Positions 15,438-18,424 of a stretch of 18,424 nt of DNA are shown one piece after another (position 1 is the first letter of the stretch; every line of letters starts with the position of its first letter). The notes below the pieces were generated by a model, which ran no database searches, had not been told where the DNA came from, and worked only from the letters and a program-made list of their open reading frames with translations. Source of the DNA: DAOVQB01 sp023128935 (lineage in GTDB: Bacteria; Eisenbacteria; RBG-16-71-46; CAIMUX01; WJJG01); the NCBI GenBank assembly GCA_030628905.1, contig DAOVQB010000079.1:1-18424 (forward strand), read 5' to 3'. The position numbers were made by a program, and so were the translations under genes.

Positions 15438-15480
15438 CGAATGAAACAATCCTATTCTAATTCCTTCATTCGCAGGATTG
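15438..15480 (+). promoter_or_regulatory. Interleaved inverted repeats (pseudoknot-type) upstream of the kinase
   Basis: CGAATGAA at 15438-15445 is complementary to TTCATTCG at 15465-15472, and CAATCC at 15447-15452 is complementary to GGATTG at 15475-15480. The order A-B-A'-B' is that of an H-type pseudoknot or of two mutually exclusive hairpins. It lies 74 bp before the kinase start and just before TATAAT at 15494-15499, a good -10 box whose -35 is not evident. Confidence 0.35.
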
Positions 15481-15553
15481 AAACTATCCACAATATAATA
15501 GGGATGGATCATCTACATTTATATGATTTTTCTGTCGGGAAACGGAGCTCTAA

Positions 15554-18016
15554 GTGAGAAATCTATTCAAAGAACCGATAGAGAGAAAGGTTCTATTTCT
15601 TGTAACTGTTTTTCTTATAGCATTTGGAGTAGTCATAGGGACAGAGTACATTTTACTCGATATTTCCCAGAAATATGAAATCGAGCTCTATAATCAGAGT
15701 GCTCATCGAAGACTTGGAAGAGTTGTTTTTAGGAAACTGCTTTTAATAGAAAAGGACATTTATAAAATTTCTTCAATTGGTGACATCAGAGACCTTGAGG
15801 TTTTTGAAAAACAGGTATTAACTTCTATTGAAAATATTGAATCTATACTCGATATTTGGCAAGCTGGTGGCGAGTTTGTGGATGTAATTCCCGCCAATTT
15901 CGATGATGTAAATGAGATTAGAGAGAGGTATTCATATTCACGAAATAAAAATGCTCGCTATGTTATCGAGGTCATTGATCTTACTCCCAAAATTATAGAT
16001 ATCAAACAAATAACTATTGATCTCGTTAAGGCTATGAATGATGAGTTCAGCGCCTCAACCGCAAAAGACCAGCGTAGTTCCAAGAAACAAAGTTGTTTGC
16101 TGTTAAAACAGGCAAATACATTTTTGGAGCGTTCCCGTGAAAGCGCAAGCAAAATATTTTATGACAGTAATTTGGAAATCCAGCGCCTGGAAGAGGAAAA
16201 ACAAAATATCATACAACGTGTTGCATTGATCCGCTACATCATTATTGCAGGTATCGGAATTGTGCTAACTATTATATTTTGCCATATTATTTCCCAGATA
16301 CGCAATGTTATCACCGAGCGCGAGCGCGCAAAGGAACAATTAGAACATGCTAAAATAGCCGCCGATGCCGCCAACCGCGCAAAGAGTGAATTCCTAGCGA
16401 ATATGAGCCATGAAATCCGTACGCCGATGAATGGTGTTATAGGTATGATAAGTCTGTTGCTGGATACAAAACTTGATCGGGATCAGCACGAATACGTCGA
16501 GACAGTTAAACTTAGCGGGGAATCACTACTCCGAATTATTAATGATATTTTAGACTTCTCGAAAATCGAAGCCGGCAAAGTAGAGATGGAAATGACAAAC
16601 TTTACCATATCTGATGTTGTTTACGTGACTGCGGATATGCTTGCCCAAAATGCGCACGATAAGGGCTTGGAATTTATCACAAGTATAGACTCGGAGATTC
16701 CTTCCTGTCTCCACGGCGATCCTTCACGTATTCGGCAGGTGCTGCTCAATCTTGGGGGGAACGCGATAAAATTCACGGAAGAGGGCGAGATCATAATCGG
16801 AGCGGAGTTACTGAAGCAAGATGAAGCGAATATTAATATCCGTCTAAGGGTGAAAGATAGCGGAATCGGCATACCCCCGGCGCGGCAAGATGCGGTCTTC
16901 GAAAGTTTCTCCCAGGCTGATGGGTCCACAACTCGTAAATACGGGGGAACTGGATTGGGACTTTCCATTTGCCGAAAACTGGTAAAACTTATGGGCGGTG
17001 AAATCGGGATGGAAAGTGAACCAGGCAAAGGAAGCAACTTCTGGTTTACTGTTAAGGTAAAGCAGGGTTATAAGGGGGAAAGAAGCGACGATACTCGGGA
17101 AATAGATCAAACCGATTTTGAGAACCTACGAGTTCTCATAATTGACGACAATGCGAGCAACCGCATAATACTCAAAAAAATGGCAGACAATATTGGCTGT
17201 CTCTCTAATGCTGTTGAAAGCGGGGCTGCTGGACTGGCAGAACTGCAACGCGCTTCGGATAACAAACAGCCATATCGAATTGTGCTGGTCGATATGCTGA
17301 TGCCAGAAATGGACGGCAAACAAACAGCTCAGCAAATCAAACAAGGATCTTTCACAAAGCCAGAAGTAATTATTCTGACATCTTCTGTTGCAGGTCGCTT
17401 AACAACCAAAGAACTAGAAGCCTACAACATCGCCCGTAGCTTGCCGAAACCTGTGAAAAGCTCAAGCCTTTTTAACACGCTAATTGAATTAGTTCACGGT
17501 GACAAAATACATCAACAAAAAGAGAAACATATTGCTGACAGAAATATTGCTGACACAGTTGTACTAGATAAAGAGGCTACCCCTGACAGAGTTGTACTAG
17601 ATAAAGAGGATACCCATAGTTACCGAATATTACTTGCTGAAGACAATATAATAAACCAGAAAATTGAACGGCGAATGCTAGAGAAAATGGGTTATTCAGT
17701 AGATGTGGCAGATAATGGATTAGAGGCCGTGGAAGCGATATGCAGCATTAATTACGATCTGATATTGATGGACGTGCAAATGCCAGAGATGGATGGATTG
17801 GAAGCGACACGCGTTATTCGGAAAAAAGAGGTAAAAGGGCAAAATAACGCCAATATCCCCATTATTGCGCTAACTGCGAATGCCATGAAAGGCGATAGAG
17901 AAAAATGTTTGTCTGTGGGTATGAATGATTATGTTTCTAAACCGATTGAGAAGGATGAACTGTACCGGGTGCTTTGTAAATGGCTGGTGAACAATACAAG
18001 TGATTTAGCTTTGTAA
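15554..18016 (+). CDS. Hybrid sensor histidine kinase with two receiver domains
   Basis: An 820-residue membrane kinase. TM1 spans about residues 13-35 and TM2 about residues 228-247, with a mainly helical extracytoplasmic sensor of about 190 residues between them. A coiled-coil linker leads to HisKA with the phospho-acceptor H286 in NMSHEIRTPMNG. The ATPase domain has the N box NLGGNAIKFT (N399, N403), G1 DSGIGIP (D435) and G2 GGTGLGLS. Receiver 1 keeps D580 in VDMLMPEMDG and receiver 2 keeps D740 in MDVQMPEMDG, both with a downstream K-P. No HPt domain is present, so phosphoryl transfer should go to a separate protein. The GTG start at 15554 has GGAG six bases upstream and gives the full TM1. 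The gene is visibly AT-rich compared with its neighbours, which suggests horizontal acquisition. The signal is unknown. Confidence 0.9.
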   Translation: MRNLFKEPIERKVLFLVTVFLIAFGVVIGTEYILLDISQKYEIELYNQSAHRRLGRVVFRKLLLIEKDIYKISSIGDIRDLEVFEKQVLTSIENIESILDIWQAGGEFVDVIPANFDDVNEIRERYSYSRNKNARYVIEVIDLTPKIIDIKQITIDLVKAMNDEFSASTAKDQRSSKKQSCLLLKQANTFLERSRESASKIFYDSNLEIQRLEEEKQNIIQRVALIRYIIIAGIGIVLTIIFCHIISQIRNVITERERAKEQLEHAKIAADAANRAKSEFLANMSHEIRTPMNGVIGMISLLLDTKLDRDQHEYVETVKLSGESLLRIINDILDFSKIEAGKVEMEMTNFTISDVVYVTADMLAQNAHDKGLEFITSIDSEIPSCLHGDPSRIRQVLLNLGGNAIKFTEEGEIIIGAELLKQDEANINIRLRVKDSGIGIPPARQDAVFESFSQADGSTTRKYGGTGLGLSICRKLVKLMGGEIGMESEPGKGSNFWFTVKVKQGYKGERSDDTREIDQTDFENLRVLIIDDNASNRIILKKMADNIGCLSNAVESGAAGLAELQRASDNKQPYRIVLVDMLMPEMDGKQTAQQIKQGSFTKPEVIILTSSVAGRLTTKELEAYNIARSLPKPVKSSSLFNTLIELVHGDKIHQQKEKHIADRNIADTVVLDKEATPDRVVLDKEDTHSYRILLAEDNIINQKIERRMLEKMGYSVDVADNGLEAVEAICSINYDLILMDVQMPEMDGLEATRVIRKKEVKGQNNANIPIIALTANAMKGDREKCLSVGMNDYVSKPIEKDELYRVLCKWLVNNTSDLAL
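17551..17616 (+). repeat. 33-bp tandem duplication in the kinase linker
   Basis: Two adjacent 33-bp units (17551-17583 and 17584-17616) differ at three bases. They encode VVLDKEATPDR and VVLDKEDTHS in the linker between the two receiver domains. The low divergence indicates a recent in-frame duplication. Confidence 0.8.
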
Positions 18017-18045
18017 GTGAGCAAGCAGGCCTGTTACGTTGCATG

Positions 18046-18072
18046 CGCAACGGCAAGAGCGGAGCCGTTGCG
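18046..18072. terminator. Hairpin between convergent kinase and TPR genes
   Basis: CGCAACGGC at 18046-18054 pairs perfectly with GCCGTTGCG at 18064-18072 around a nine-base loop. It lies 29 bp after the kinase stop and before the stop of the opposite gene, a position expected for a bidirectional terminator. No clear T-run follows on either strand. Confidence 0.5.
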
Positions 18073-18086
18073 TTGCAGGTTCCGTG

Positions 18087-18424
18087 TCAGGGGAGGATTT
18101 GGGGATCTTGTCCGGCAGCATCCTTACGGGGGTTGCGTAGTTCATCGAGCCGTTTCTGCAGATCGTAGTCGGCGGCATTGCTGACCGGTCGGGCGAGGGC
18201 GCTCTCGAGCAGGGCCTGTGCCCGCGGCGGGTCGGGGGGCACATCATCGCGACGGGCCCCGTAGGCGAGGATCTCTGCGAACCGAGCATATCCGGCAGCG
18301 TGGTCTGGGTAGTTGCGGATCAGGCCCACGAGAACGCGGGCCCCCTCCTTGGCGCGGTCAGTAAGATAGTAGAGCTCGCCGAGATCTGCGCGGAAGTTCT
18401 CGTGGAAGAGTTCGTCCTCGTCGG
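18087..18424 (-). CDS. TPR-like protein, 3' part
   Basis: The C-terminal 112 residues of a protein whose 5' end lies right of the window. The frame is open to the edge, and a GTG at 18329 is an internal valine and not the start. The sequence is helical with TPR-like spacing (ADLGELYYLTDRAKEGARVL, YPDHAAGYARFAEILAYG, RAQALLESALARPV) and ends in a charged tail. It suggests repeat counting of a sequential load (LIRNYPDHAAGY), but no enzymatic motif is visible. It returns to the GC-rich composition of the rest of the window. Confidence 0.6.
   Translation of the reverse strand, partial: DEDELFHENFRADLGELYYLTDRAKEGARVLVGLIRNYPDHAAGYARFAEILAYGARRDDVPPDPPRAQALLESALARPVSNAADYDLQKRLDELRNPRKDAAGQDPQILP

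Noticed and set aside
15554..18016. Kinase considered as part of a defence or phage-control system because of its island setting
   Set aside because: All motifs are those of an ordinary hybrid two-component kinase, and nothing in the sequence links it to defence.

Overview
The window is a stretch of a GC-rich bacterial chromosome, probably from an uncultured FCB-type lineage (Eisenbacteria-like is my best guess, from memory of gene styles and not from any search). The hints are a secreted beta-propeller ending in a FlgD/T9SS-like Ig domain with an NPF motif, a lipoprotein sulfatase-like enzyme fused to TPRs, and strong Shine-Dalgarno sequences. The exception is 15.42-18.02 kb, which is visibly AT-rich and carries one large sensor kinase.

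Layout. 1-1489: right part of an insertion sequence with a MULE-like DDE transposase, cut by the window edge, with a repeated 15-bp motif after its stop. 1500-8984, + strand: three different P-loop ATPases (DUF234 type, DUF4143 type, and a winged-helix/Mrr-like type), each ending in a PD-(D/E)XK-like nuclease-fold segment. Between the second and third lie a secreted seven-bladed propeller protein (+) and a spermidine-synthase-fold protein (-). 9066-12959, - strand: a two-gene unit of a two-domain parvulin-type peptidyl-prolyl isomerase followed by the sulfatase-like/TPR lipoprotein. 12960-13433: a hairpin-rich intergenic region. 13434-14084, -: a secreted protein that I do not recognise. 14.47-15.41 kb: a transposon graveyard, with an ISL3 transposase remnant (-) and an IS66 tnpB/tnpC remnant (+) that have lost internal segments. 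15554-18016, +: a hybrid histidine kinase with two receiver domains on the AT-rich island. 18087 to the right edge, -: 3' end of a TPR-like gene.

How the genes work together. The isomerase and the sulfatase/TPR protein are 18 bp apart and probably co-transcribed; both look envelope-anchored. The three ATPases are not contiguous and belong to different subfamilies, so they do not form an obvious operon. Their shared architecture, with possible repeat or palindrome control sites next to their starts, is the most system-like pattern here. The first has three 16-bp-spaced near-palindromes reaching to a promoter that appears to give a leaderless mRNA; the second has a good sigma70-type promoter overlapped by a palindrome. 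The kinase lacks an HPt domain and a linked response regulator, so its partners lie outside the window.

I found no rRNA, tRNA or CRISPR array. Function calls come from motifs read by eye.
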